A stretch of 7,893 nucleotides of DNA from positions 1 to 7,893 of the forward strand of contig JASLEM010000427.1 of the NCBI GenBank assembly GCA_030151165.1. The letters are read 5' to 3'. The notes under the pieces were generated by a model. The model was not told the origin of the DNA. It did not search any database and saw only the letters and a program-made list of their open reading frames with translations. Shown piece by piece: positions 1 through 5,736 of the stretch (positions within the stretch are counted from its first letter, which is position 1; every line of letters starts with the position of its first letter). The DNA is from Burkholderiaceae bacterium (lineage in GTDB: Bacteria > Pseudomonadota > Gammaproteobacteria > Burkholderiales > Burkholderiaceae). The position numbers and the translations under genes are program-made.

Positions 1-32
1 CCTGCGGCCGCTGCACCGACTGCGCCCGCAGG
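1..32. other. Apparent 32-bp local inversion inside bfd
   Basis: The arms CCTGCGGCCGC (1-11) and GCGCCCGCAGG (22-32) are inverted repeats that match at 10 of 11 positions. Read on the plus strand, bases 3-29 encode CGRCTDCAR, exactly the C-terminal Fe-S motif expected for Bfd, although the gene lies on the minus strand. Flipping 1-32 restores an uninterrupted Bfd reading (…ATACGRCTDCAR) with Cys at 38 and 41. The event could be a real inversion between short inverted repeats or a fold-back chimera at a contig end. The sequence alone cannot separate these. Confidence 0.75.
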
Positions 33-141
33 CGGTGGCGACGCGGAGCTCGTCCTGCAGCGCCTCGAAGCTGTCGCAGCCGTGGCGGACTTCGCGTTCG
101 ATGTCGCGGTCGGAGACGCGGTGGCAGACGCAGACGATCAC
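1..141 (-). CDS. bfd: Bacterioferritin-associated ferredoxin (Bfd), partial, 3' part altered or missing
   Basis: Bfd is a small cytoplasmic [2Fe-2S] ferredoxin that docks on bacterioferritin and passes electrons to the stored ferric core so that iron is released. The 47 residues present begin MIVCVCHRVSDRDIE, with the N-terminal Cys-X-Cys pair at C4 and C6, and run to C38. In E. coli Bfd the ligands are C4, C6, C38 and C41. Here residue 41 is Ser, and the reading after C38 (GRSRCSGRR) is not Bfd-like, because bases 1-32 appear inverted (see the separate entry). The start is GTG at 141, chosen for its well-spaced GGGAGA ribosome binding site and because the Cys-X-Cys pair then falls at residues 4 and 6. 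It lies downstream of bfr on the same strand but has its own Fur-box-like promoter. The rest of the gene is outside the window. Family assignment is firm; intactness is not. Confidence 0.85.
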   Translation of the reverse strand, partial: MIVCVCHRVSDRDIEREVRHGCDSFEALQDELRVATACGRSRCSGRR

Positions 142-191
142 AGCAGGTCTCCCTGCGGGACGGCGATCTTCTTGGCAGCGGTGAACTTCAT
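138..191 (-). CDS. Possible 17-codon leader ORF coupled to bfd
   Basis: A short ORF (MKFTAAKKIAVPQGDLL) ends in a TGA that overlaps the bfd GTG start as GTGA, the usual geometry of translational coupling. It starts with ATG, has a GGAAG Shine-Dalgarno-like sequence at 201-205 with a 9-nt gap, and lies downstream of the predicted bfd transcription start. About 15 of its 17 codons end in G or C, as in the neighbouring genes, but this is weak evidence in such GC-rich DNA. I recognise no family. It may be a chance ORF in the bfd leader. Confidence 0.3.
   Translation of the reverse strand: MKFTAAKKIAVPQGDLL
148..153 (-). promoter_or_regulatory. Ribosome binding site of bfd
   Basis: GGGAGA on the minus strand lies 6 nt before the GTG at 141. 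It decides the GTG start of bfd, since no ATG is available at the right place. Confidence 0.7.
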
Positions 192-225
192 GCGGCGCGA
201 CTTCCAGTCCGGGAACCTGGATGCA

Positions 226-254
226 ACTATAACGCGAATCGTTCGCATTCCCAA
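226..254 (-). promoter_or_regulatory. Sigma-70-type promoter of bfd
   Basis: On the minus strand a -35 TTGGGA (254-249) and a -10 TATAGT (231-226) are separated by exactly 17 bp. Transcription would start near 219, giving a leader of about 78 nt before bfd. The spacer is filled by a Fur-box-like dyad, so repression by iron-loaded Fur would block RNA polymerase directly. Confidence 0.6.
231..249. promoter_or_regulatory. Fur-box-like dyad in the bfd promoter
   Basis: The 19-bp dyad has half-sites AACGCGAAT and GTTCGCATT around a central C; the halves are complementary at 7 of 9 positions, with a perfect GCGAA/TTCGC core. It resembles Fur boxes built from AATGAGAAT-type halves. Bfd is a classic iron-starvation gene in other proteobacteria, so Fur repression fits, but binding is inferred. 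Confidence 0.6.
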
Positions 255-301
255 GCCAACAGGAATGGCCCTGTCGTGGGCTGGTTCCGTCCGGCGGCTG
301 C

Positions 302-336
302 CGGAAAGCAGAACGCGCAGCCGGAGCTGCGCGTTC
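302..336 (-). terminator. Rho-independent terminator of bfr
   Basis: A perfect 11-bp stem (GAACGCGCAGC, 311-321, paired with 326-336) closes a 4-nt loop. On the minus strand it is followed by a T-rich tail (TGCTTTCC). It lies about 40 bp beyond the bfr stop and upstream of the bfd promoter, so it would separate the two transcripts. The T-tract is short, so termination may be partial. Confidence 0.65.
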
Positions 337-376
337 GCGGAGTCGGAACGGGCCCCGGCGGCCCGTCGGCGCGGCC

Positions 377-853
377 TCAGCTGACCTCGCCCATCATCGA
401 CTGCAGGTAGTTCTGCTCGCCGACCTTGGCGGCAACGTCCAGCTGGGTCTCGAGGAAATCGATGTGCTCCTCGGTGTCGTCCAGGATGCCTTGCAGCAGC
501 TCGCGCGAGACGTAGTCGCGGGCGGTCTCGCAATAGGCGATGCCGTCCTTGATCGTCGCCTGGGCGGCCAGCTCGAGGCGCAGGTCGCAGGCCATGGCCT
601 CGAGCAGCGTCTCGCCGATCATCAGCTTCCCGAGATCCTGCAGGTTGGGCAGGCCATCGAGCATGAAGATGCGGTCCATGAGGCGGTCGGCATGCTTCAT
701 CTCGCCGATCGATTCCTCGTATTCCTTCTTGGCCATCTTGTCGAAGCCCCAGTGCTTGTACATCCGGTAGTGGACGAAGTACTGGTTGATCGCCGTCAGC
801 TCGTTCTTCAGCTGGGCCTGGAGATGTGCGACAACCTGGGGATCGCCTTGCAT
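377..853 (-). CDS. bfr: Bacterioferritin (Bfr)
   Basis: Bacterioferritin is a 24-subunit haem-containing cage in the cytoplasm. It oxidises Fe(II) at a di-iron centre and stores it as a ferric mineral. The protein has 158 residues, the same length as E. coli Bfr, and begins MQGDPQVVAHLQAQLKNELT. Ferroxidase ligands are visible at E18, E51, H54, E94 and H130, and the haem-ligating Met is M52. The C-terminal helix carries the familiar HIDFLETQLD and NYLQS stretches. At position 127, where E. coli has a Glu ligand, the sequence is Thr (DDTEEH); I recall this variant from other betaproteobacterial Bfr proteins, and E128 or E129 might substitute. The ATG at 853 has a strong GAGGAG site (861-866) 7 nt upstream. 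It sits between bfd and dps on the same strand and is followed by a terminator. Confidence 0.95.
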   Translation of the reverse strand: MQGDPQVVAHLQAQLKNELTAINQYFVHYRMYKHWGFDKMAKKEYEESIGEMKHADRLMDRIFMLDGLPNLQDLGKLMIGETLLEAMACDLRLELAAQATIKDGIAYCETARDYVSRELLQGILDDTEEHIDFLETQLDVAAKVGEQNYLQSMMGEVS

Positions 854-891
854 GGAAAAACTCCTCGTTCTAGGTTCTGGTGACGGCGATC

Positions 892-919
892 ATCCTAGCG
901 CGATTGACGCCGCCGGCAA
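892..919 (-). promoter_or_regulatory. Candidate sigma-70 promoter of bfr
   Basis: On the minus strand TTGCCG (919-914) and TAGGAT (897-892) are 16 bp apart; each matches 4 of 6 consensus bases. This would give a leader of roughly 30 nt before bfr. It is the best pair I see, but weak. Confidence 0.35.
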
Positions 920-964
920 GCCGTCGCGAGGCGCCGCGCGCCCTGTTTTTCGCCCTCGCGCGCG

Positions 965-1006
965 AATGAGAACCAGTCGCGCGATGAATGAGAACCACTC
1001 GCGCGA
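965..1006. repeat. Two direct repeats with Fur-like half-sites between bfr and dps
   Basis: A 20-bp unit, AATGAGAACCAGTCGCGCGA at 965-984, recurs at 987-1006 with a single mismatch. The start-to-start distance is 22 bp, about two helical turns, so a protein could bind both copies on one DNA face. Each unit begins with AATGAGAAC, which matches a Fur half-site at 8 of 9 positions; the other half is degenerate. The pair lies about 110-155 bp upstream of the bfr start and 55-100 bp beyond the dps stop. It could be an upstream regulatory site for bfr. I see nothing else supported in the 854-1061 gap. Confidence 0.6.
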
Positions 1007-1061
1007 AGCCGGCCGGGAACGCGACTCGTTCGCGCTGCAGTCGCCGGTTCGCGCCGGAGTT

Positions 1062-1610
1062 TCAGTGGCCGCCGGAGTCGGCGTTGCGGCTCGATTCGAA
1101 CAGGAACCACGCGCGCCGCTCGGTCTCGTCGATCCAGTTCTCGATGAGGCTCGCGGAGGCGATGTCCTTGTGCTCGTCGCACACGTCGTGCGCCGCGCGC
1201 AGGCTGGCGGCGAGCTGCACGTTGTCCTGGTGCAGCTCGGAGAGCATGTCGAGCGGGGTGACGAACTCGGCGTCGTTGTCGGTCACGCGCTGCAGCTTCG
1301 CGATGTGCCCGATGGAGCGCAGCGTGATGCCGCCGACCTTGCGCACGCGCTCGGCGATCGGGTCGGTCATCGCGTAGAGCTGGTCGCCCTGGTCGTCCAG
1401 CAGCAGGTGGTAGTCGCGGAAGTGCGGCCCGCTCATGTGCCAGTGGAAGTTCTTGGTCTTCAGGTAGATCGCGAAGACGTCGGCGAGGATCGCGTTCAGC
1501 GCGCCGGACAGGTCCTTGGTCGCCTTGGCGCCGAGGTCGGTCGGCGTCGCGATGGCCGCGCCGCGCTTCTTCTTGAGATCCGCCACCTTCTTGGACGAGA
1601 GTGCCTTCAT
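1062..1610 (-). CDS. dps: Dps, DNA-protection / ferritin-like mini-cage protein
   Basis: Dps forms a 12-subunit shell that oxidises and stores iron, preferably with hydrogen peroxide, and so protects DNA from Fenton damage. The 182-residue protein has the inter-subunit ferroxidase pattern H56-X11-H68-X3-D72-X10-D83-X3-E87, with the same spacing as H51/H63/D67/D78/E82 of E. coli Dps, including FHWHMSGPHF and DPIAERVRKVGG. The N-terminus is lysine-rich (KKVADLKKKR, residues 7-16), as in Dps proteins that bind DNA through this tail. The start at 1610 is chosen because AGGAGG (1619-1624) lies 8 nt upstream. An in-frame ATG 10 codons earlier would put this site inside the gene. It is separate from bfr by about 200 bp and has its own upstream region with a large palindrome. 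Confidence 0.93.
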   Translation of the reverse strand: MKALSSKKVADLKKKRGAAIATPTDLGAKATKDLSGALNAILADVFAIYLKTKNFHWHMSGPHFRDYHLLLDDQGDQLYAMTDPIAERVRKVGGITLRSIGHIAKLQRVTDNDAEFVTPLDMLSELHQDNVQLAASLRAAHDVCDEHKDIASASLIENWIDETERRAWFLFESSRNADSGGH

Positions 1611-1632
1611 GCCGTGAGCCTCCTGGAGTGGA

Positions 1633-1655
1633 GCCGACATCGGGCCGATGTCGGC
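1633..1655. promoter_or_regulatory. Perfect palindrome in the dps leader or promoter
   Basis: The 11-bp arms GCCGACATCGG (1633-1643) and CCGATGTCGGC (1645-1655) are fully complementary around one central base. The palindrome ends 9 bp before the dps Shine-Dalgarno site and 23 bp before the start codon. It is either an operator or, if transcribed, a hairpin that could limit ribosome access. A CTATGC element (1666-1661, minus strand) just upstream resembles a sigma-S-type -10, which would place the transcription start at the palindrome, but no matching -35 is visible. Confidence 0.55.
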
Positions 1656-1710
1656 GAGCCGCATAGGGTACTCGCTCGGCAATGACCGCGGCGCACGGTG
1701 GGAACCCGGC

Positions 1711-1733
1711 GGCGCACGCGCGTCGCGCGCGCC
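1711..1733 (-). terminator. GC-rich hairpin after the FlxA-like gene
   Basis: On the minus strand GGCGCGCGC and GCGTGCGCC pair at 8 of 9 positions over a 5-nt loop, starting 4 bp after the stop codon of the FlxA-like gene. There is no T-tract, so it may be a weak terminator or an RNA 3'-end stabiliser. Confidence 0.35.
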
Positions 1734-1737
1734 CGGC

Positions 1738-2187
1738 TCAGGCGTAGACGTCCAGCGTCGTGCCGAGCGTCTCGCCGTCGGCGACGCGGCGCGCCATCTC
1801 CTCGGGCGTGGCCGGCCGGCTCGAGCCATCGGCCGACCTGGCAGACTTGGCCGACGTCGCGTTCGTCGACGCGCTGTCCGACGCCGCTTTCGCGTCCGCC
1901 TTCGGCGCGGACGACTTCGACGTCGACGCCGAGGACGTCTGCTGCTCCTGCAACTGCGAGATCTGCCGCTGGACGTTCTGGATCTGCGACGACAGCAGCT
2001 GCGCCTGCTGCTTGTCCGCGTCGGCCGCCTTCGTGCCGGCCGCGGCGGCGGCGGCGGTCTGCACGTCCTTCAACTGCTTCTGCAGCGCGGTCACCTGCTT
2101 CTGCAGCGCGGCGATCTTGCTGGCGTTGGACGCGCCGGACCCCGTGGACGAGGCGGCGGCGGTGGAACTGCTGATGGCGGTGGTCAT
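1738..2187 (-). CDS. FlxA-like coiled-coil protein
   Basis: The 149-residue protein resembles the FlxA-like family, whose biochemical role is unknown; E. coli flxA is a flagellar-regulon gene driven by FliA. Residues 24-42 (KIAALQKQVTALQKQLK) and 59-83 (Gln-rich, QIQNVQRQISQLQEQQ) form heptad-patterned coiled-coil segments separated by an Ala-rich stretch. Residues 84-122 are a low-complexity Ser/Ala/Lys linker, and the tail contains TPEEMARRVADGETLG. No signal peptide or membrane segment is seen. I prefer the ATG at 2187. An in-frame ATG at 2220 would leave only a very short leader from the predicted sigma-28 promoter, and its GGGAG lies only 2 nt from the codon. The 2187 start itself has only a weak GGA site. 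Function remains unassigned. Confidence 0.7.
   Translation of the reverse strand: MTTAISSSTAAASSTGSGASNASKIAALQKQVTALQKQLKDVQTAAAAAAGTKAADADKQQAQLLSSQIQNVQRQISQLQEQQTSSASTSKSSAPKADAKAASDSASTNATSAKSARSADGSSRPATPEEMARRVADGETLGTTLDVYA
2074..2111 (-). repeat. Tandem heptad duplication inside the FlxA-like gene
   Basis: The 17-mer CTGCTTCTGCAGCGCGG (plus-strand reading) occurs at 2074-2090 and again at 2095-2111, a 21-bp period. It encodes ALQKQ twice, one coiled-coil heptad apart. Identity at the DNA level, including silent positions, suggests recent heptad duplication or gene conversion. Confidence 0.7.
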
Positions 2188-2238
2188 GTCGATGTCCGGC
2201 GTGGATCGACGGGCTCGCATCGCTCCCGCCGTGATCCG

Positions 2239-2266
2239 TTATCGACCGCCTGGCCGCGGAACTTGA
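2239..2266 (-). promoter_or_regulatory. Sigma-28 (FliA) promoter of the FlxA-like gene
   Basis: On the minus strand TCAAGTTC (2266-2259) matches the flagellar -35 TAAAGTTT at 6 of 8 positions, and GTCGATAA (2246-2239) matches the -10 GCCGATAA at 7 of 8. The spacer is 12 bp against the usual 11. The -10 ends about 50 bp before the preferred start of the FlxA-like gene. Family knowledge (E. coli flxA is FliA-dependent) and sequence agree. Confidence 0.6.
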
Positions 2267-2268
2267 AC

Positions 2269-2706
2269 TCAGTACATCGGCCGCGCCGGCCGCCACCGGC
2301 TGCCCCACCAGATCAGCCACAGCAGGATCGCCTGCACCGGCAGGCGCGCCCACAGCAGCCACATCGGCACGGAGGGGAACTGGTCGTGCGCGTCCAGCAT
2401 GTAGAAATGCGCGGGCGTCACGCAGATCGTCAGCGCGAACAGGCCCCAGCCCGCCGCGCGGCGCGTCCACTTCAGCGCCAGCCCCGCGGCGCCCAGCAGC
2501 TCGAAGAAGCCGCTAACCAGCACCACGTCGCGCGGGTCGGGCACGGATGGCGGCACGATGCGCATCTCGACATCGGTCAGCGCGAAATGCGCGAGGCCGC
2601 CGATGAAGAACCAGAGGAACACGAAGACGAGCGCGACGCGCTGCCACCGGATGCCCCGCGGCTTGGACGACGGCGCGGACTCGAAGGGCAGGTAGTTCAC
2701 GCCCAT
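2269..2706 (-). CDS. DoxX-like four-helix inner-membrane protein
   Basis: The 145-residue protein has four hydrophobic segments at roughly residues 22-43, 60-80, 85-106 and 114-138, the topology of the DoxX/DoxD-like superfamily. Typical features are the SGFFELLGAAGL stretch at residues 65-76 in helix 2 and a Pro-Ala-His (98-100) in helix 3. The N-terminal 20 residues are polar and cytoplasmic. DoxX-like proteins are small membrane proteins, often linked to redox or thiol stress, without a settled common reaction, so no substrate is assigned. I start at the ATG at 2706, which has AGGGTGG 7 nt upstream; a GTG two codons earlier is also possible. The stop overlaps the -35 region of the FlxA-like promoter, so the two genes are tightly packed but probably separate units. 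Confidence 0.75.
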   Translation of the reverse strand: MGVNYLPFESAPSSKPRGIRWQRVALVFVFLWFFIGGLAHFALTDVEMRIVPPSVPDPRDVVLVSGFFELLGAAGLALKWTRRAAGWGLFALTICVTPAHFYMLDAHDQFPSVPMWLLWARLPVQAILLWLIWWGSRWRPARPMY

Positions 2707-2865
2707 GCGCACGCCACCCTGTCGTCGTCGCGCCCGAACCGCCCGGGCCTCACCGCTCGCACACTGTCCATTCCATCCATGCTCGCCCTGGCGCCGCAGC
2801 CGCGGTCGCCTCTCGCTCTCGTTGATCGACGGGCCATCATCGCCCAGCGCGGAGCCGCCCTCGCC

Positions 2866-2891
2866 TTTCGTGACGAAAAAGTCGTAACGAA
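2866..2891. promoter_or_regulatory. Paired TTCGTnACGAA-like palindromes
   Basis: TTTCGTGACGAAA (2866-2878) is a perfect 13-bp palindrome around one base. A second copy, GTCGTAACGAA (2881-2891), follows with its CGTnACG core 14 bp away. The patch is the most A/T-rich part of the gap at 2707-2931 between the DoxX-like gene and the aldo/keto reductase. It may be a tandem operator for the DoxX-like gene, whose start is about 160 bp away, although it also lies just after the reductase stop. No clear promoter pair was found. Confidence 0.4.
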
Positions 2892-2931
2892 TGCCGGACG
2901 GTCGAGCTGCGCGACGGCGGCGTCTCCTGCG

Positions 2932-4017
2932 TCACGCGCCGCGCGGGGCGCGCGCGTCGGCCACCTGCTTCGCCCGGTACTCGCCCTGGCGCGCGAACAT
3001 CCAGCCGGGGTATTCGGCGGGCAGCGCGCTGACGTCGCCGAGCTTTGCGAGATCGTCGGCGCTCAACCGCACCGAGGTCGCGGCGAGGTTGTCGGCGAGC
3101 TGGTCGGGACGCTTGGCGCCGACGATCACGCTCGTCACGCGCGGCTGGTGCAGCAGCCACGCGAGCGCGACCTGCGCCACCGACACGCCCTTCGCCTCGG
3201 CGATCGGGCGCATCGCGTCGATGACGACGTCGGCGCGCTCGCGGTTCACCGGCGGGAAGTCGAACGCGAGGCGGCGGCTCCCCTGCTCGGCCGGGTCGCC
3301 GGACTGGTTGCCGCCGGCCGACTTGCGGTCGGGCGCGTACTTGCCGCTCAACAGGCCACCGGCCAGCGGGCTCCACACCATCAGGCCGAGGCCCTCGCTC
3401 TCGAGCATCGGCACGATCTCGCGCTCGAGGTCGCGGCCGGCGAGCGTGTAGTAGGCCTGCAGCGACTCGAAGCGCGACAACCCGAGCCGCTCCGCGATGC
3501 CGAGCGCCTTGACGATCTGCCACGCGGCCCAGTTCGACACGCCGACGTAGCGCACATGGCCGTGCCGCACGAGCTGGTCGAGCGCGCGCACCGTCTCCTC
3601 GATCGGCGTGGCCGGGTCGAAGCCGTGGATCTGGTAGAGGTCGATGTGCTCGAGCTGCAGCCGCTTCAGGCTCGCCTTGACGCCGTCCATGATGTGGCCG
3701 CGCGACGCGCCGCGGCCGTTCGCGCCGCCGGTGGTCTCGCCGAACACCTTGGTCGCGACGACGACGTTCTCGCGCGGGATCTTCAGGTTCTTCAGCGCCT
3801 GGCCGGTGATCTGCTCCGATACCCCCCCGGCGTACACGTCCGCAGTGTCGATGAAGTTGACGCCGGCGTCGACGGCCTGGCCGACGAGCCGCTCGGCCTC
3901 GGCCTGCTGCAGCGCACCGATCTTGCCCCAGATGCCGTCGCCGCCGCCGAAGGTCATGGTGCCGAGGCACAGCTCGGAGACGAACAGGCCGGTGCGGCCG
4001 AGTGGATGGTTGCGCAT
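2932..4017 (-). CDS. Aldo/keto reductase, NADPH-dependent type
   Basis: The 361-residue protein is a cytoplasmic (alpha/beta)8-barrel oxidoreductase that would reduce aldehydes or ketones, or oxidise the matching alcohols, with NAD(P)H. It begins MRNHPLGRTGLFVSELCLGT, the typical first strand. The catalytic tetrad is D57 and Y62 (FIDTADVYAGGVSE), K90 (VVVATKVFG) and H131 (DLYQIHG). Cofactor-binding motifs are SPLAGGLLSGKY and, near the C-terminus, VIVGAKRPDQLADNLAA. It looks closest to the group that includes E. coli YajO and plant/bacterial perakine- or aryl-alcohol-type reductases; the true substrate is unknown. The ATG at 4017 has GGAG about 11 nt upstream. It is transcribed away from the beta-glucosidase operon and shares its upstream region, so it might be co-regulated with sugar uptake, but this is only suggested by position. 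Confidence 0.92.
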   Translation of the reverse strand: MRNHPLGRTGLFVSELCLGTMTFGGGDGIWGKIGALQQAEAERLVGQAVDAGVNFIDTADVYAGGVSEQITGQALKNLKIPRENVVVATKVFGETTGGANGRGASRGHIMDGVKASLKRLQLEHIDLYQIHGFDPATPIEETVRALDQLVRHGHVRYVGVSNWAAWQIVKALGIAERLGLSRFESLQAYYTLAGRDLEREIVPMLESEGLGLMVWSPLAGGLLSGKYAPDRKSAGGNQSGDPAEQGSRRLAFDFPPVNRERADVVIDAMRPIAEAKGVSVAQVALAWLLHQPRVTSVIVGAKRPDQLADNLAATSVRLSADDLAKLGDVSALPAEYPGWMFARQGEYRAKQVADARAPRGA

Positions 4018-4148
4018 GGTGGGAAGCTCTCCGTGGGGGTGGATCCGGTGTCGCGGCACGGCCGGCCGCGCGAAGGCGCAGGATAGGCGCTCGCCGGAAG
4101 ACACCCGCCCCGGCGGGGTCATCGCCGCCCGCCGGGCGGGACGTACGA

Positions 4149-4162
4149 TGTCAACGTTGTCA
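4149..4162. promoter_or_regulatory. Candidate LacI-family operator (upstream site)
   Basis: TGTCAACGTTGTCA is a 14-bp near-palindrome with a central CG and one mismatched pair, matching the LacI-family pattern TGnnAnCGnTnnCA. On the minus strand it contains TTGACA and on the plus strand TTGTCA, both -35-like. No good -10 follows in either direction. Its centre is 82 bp from the perfect operator downstream. Confidence 0.45.
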
Positions 4163-4230
4163 ACGCCCCACGGCGGTTTCAGTGTTTCCACGGATACGGC
4201 CCTCGGGGACAGCGTGCAGAATCGCGCCAC

Positions 4231-4244
4231 TGGAACCGGTTCCA
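4231..4244. promoter_or_regulatory. LacI-family operator of the beta-glucoside operon
   Basis: TGGAACCGGTTCCA is a perfect 14-bp palindrome with a central CG, the form of operators for LacI-family sugar repressors. It lies 68 bp before the GH1 start. A CAGAAT at 4217-4222 could be a -10, which would put the operator at the transcription start, but no good -35 precedes it. The regulator gene is not in the window. The rest of the 294-bp gap (4018-4311) shows only GC-rich short dyads near 4105-4140. Confidence 0.7.
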
Positions 4245-4311
4245 TGCGTTCCGCGGATTGACGGCCGGGCGCTGACGTGGCGCGCGGCCGAAACGACAAG
4301 GTTCCCACAAG

Positions 4312-5673
<1,362 letters not shown>

Positions 5674-5736
5674 ACTGGCACGAACACCGTTGCGACCGGT
5701 CGGCAGTCGCGCACAAAATCCAAGCAGGAGACAAGC

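Noticed and set aside
464..883. Plus-strand open frames opposite bfr
   Set aside because: They mirror bfr exactly and show no own ribosome binding site or family features.
1024..1061. Possible terminator after dps
   Set aside because: Only 4-6 bp stems with long loops and no T-tract were found.
2800..2900. In-frame upstream extension of the DoxX-like gene from an ATT codon (IRYDFFVTKGEGG…)
   Set aside because: The first few residues look protein-like, but ATT starts are very rare and the stretch turns into Arg-rich filler before the DoxX start. It is more likely a non-coding gap.
1648..4086. Plus-strand open frame of about 812 codons
   Set aside because: It is antisense to the FlxA-like, DoxX-like and reductase genes, with low-complexity Arg/Ala/Leu content and no family match that I can see.
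4105..4140. GC-rich dyads (CCCGCC/GGCGGG and similar) upstream of the aldo/keto reductase
   Set aside because: Such dyads are expected by chance in DNA this rich in G and C, and no terminator or promoter geometry fits.
4126..4154. Perfect TTGACA on the minus strand as a -35 for the aldo/keto reductase
   Set aside because: The sequence 17 bp further is CGGGCG, not a -10, so I do not call a promoter there.
5692..5710. Short hairpin (GCGAC/GTCGC) between the GH1 and binding-protein genes
   Set aside because: The stem is only 5 bp with a 9-nt loop and no T-tract, so it is not a credible terminator. It could at most be a weak processing site.
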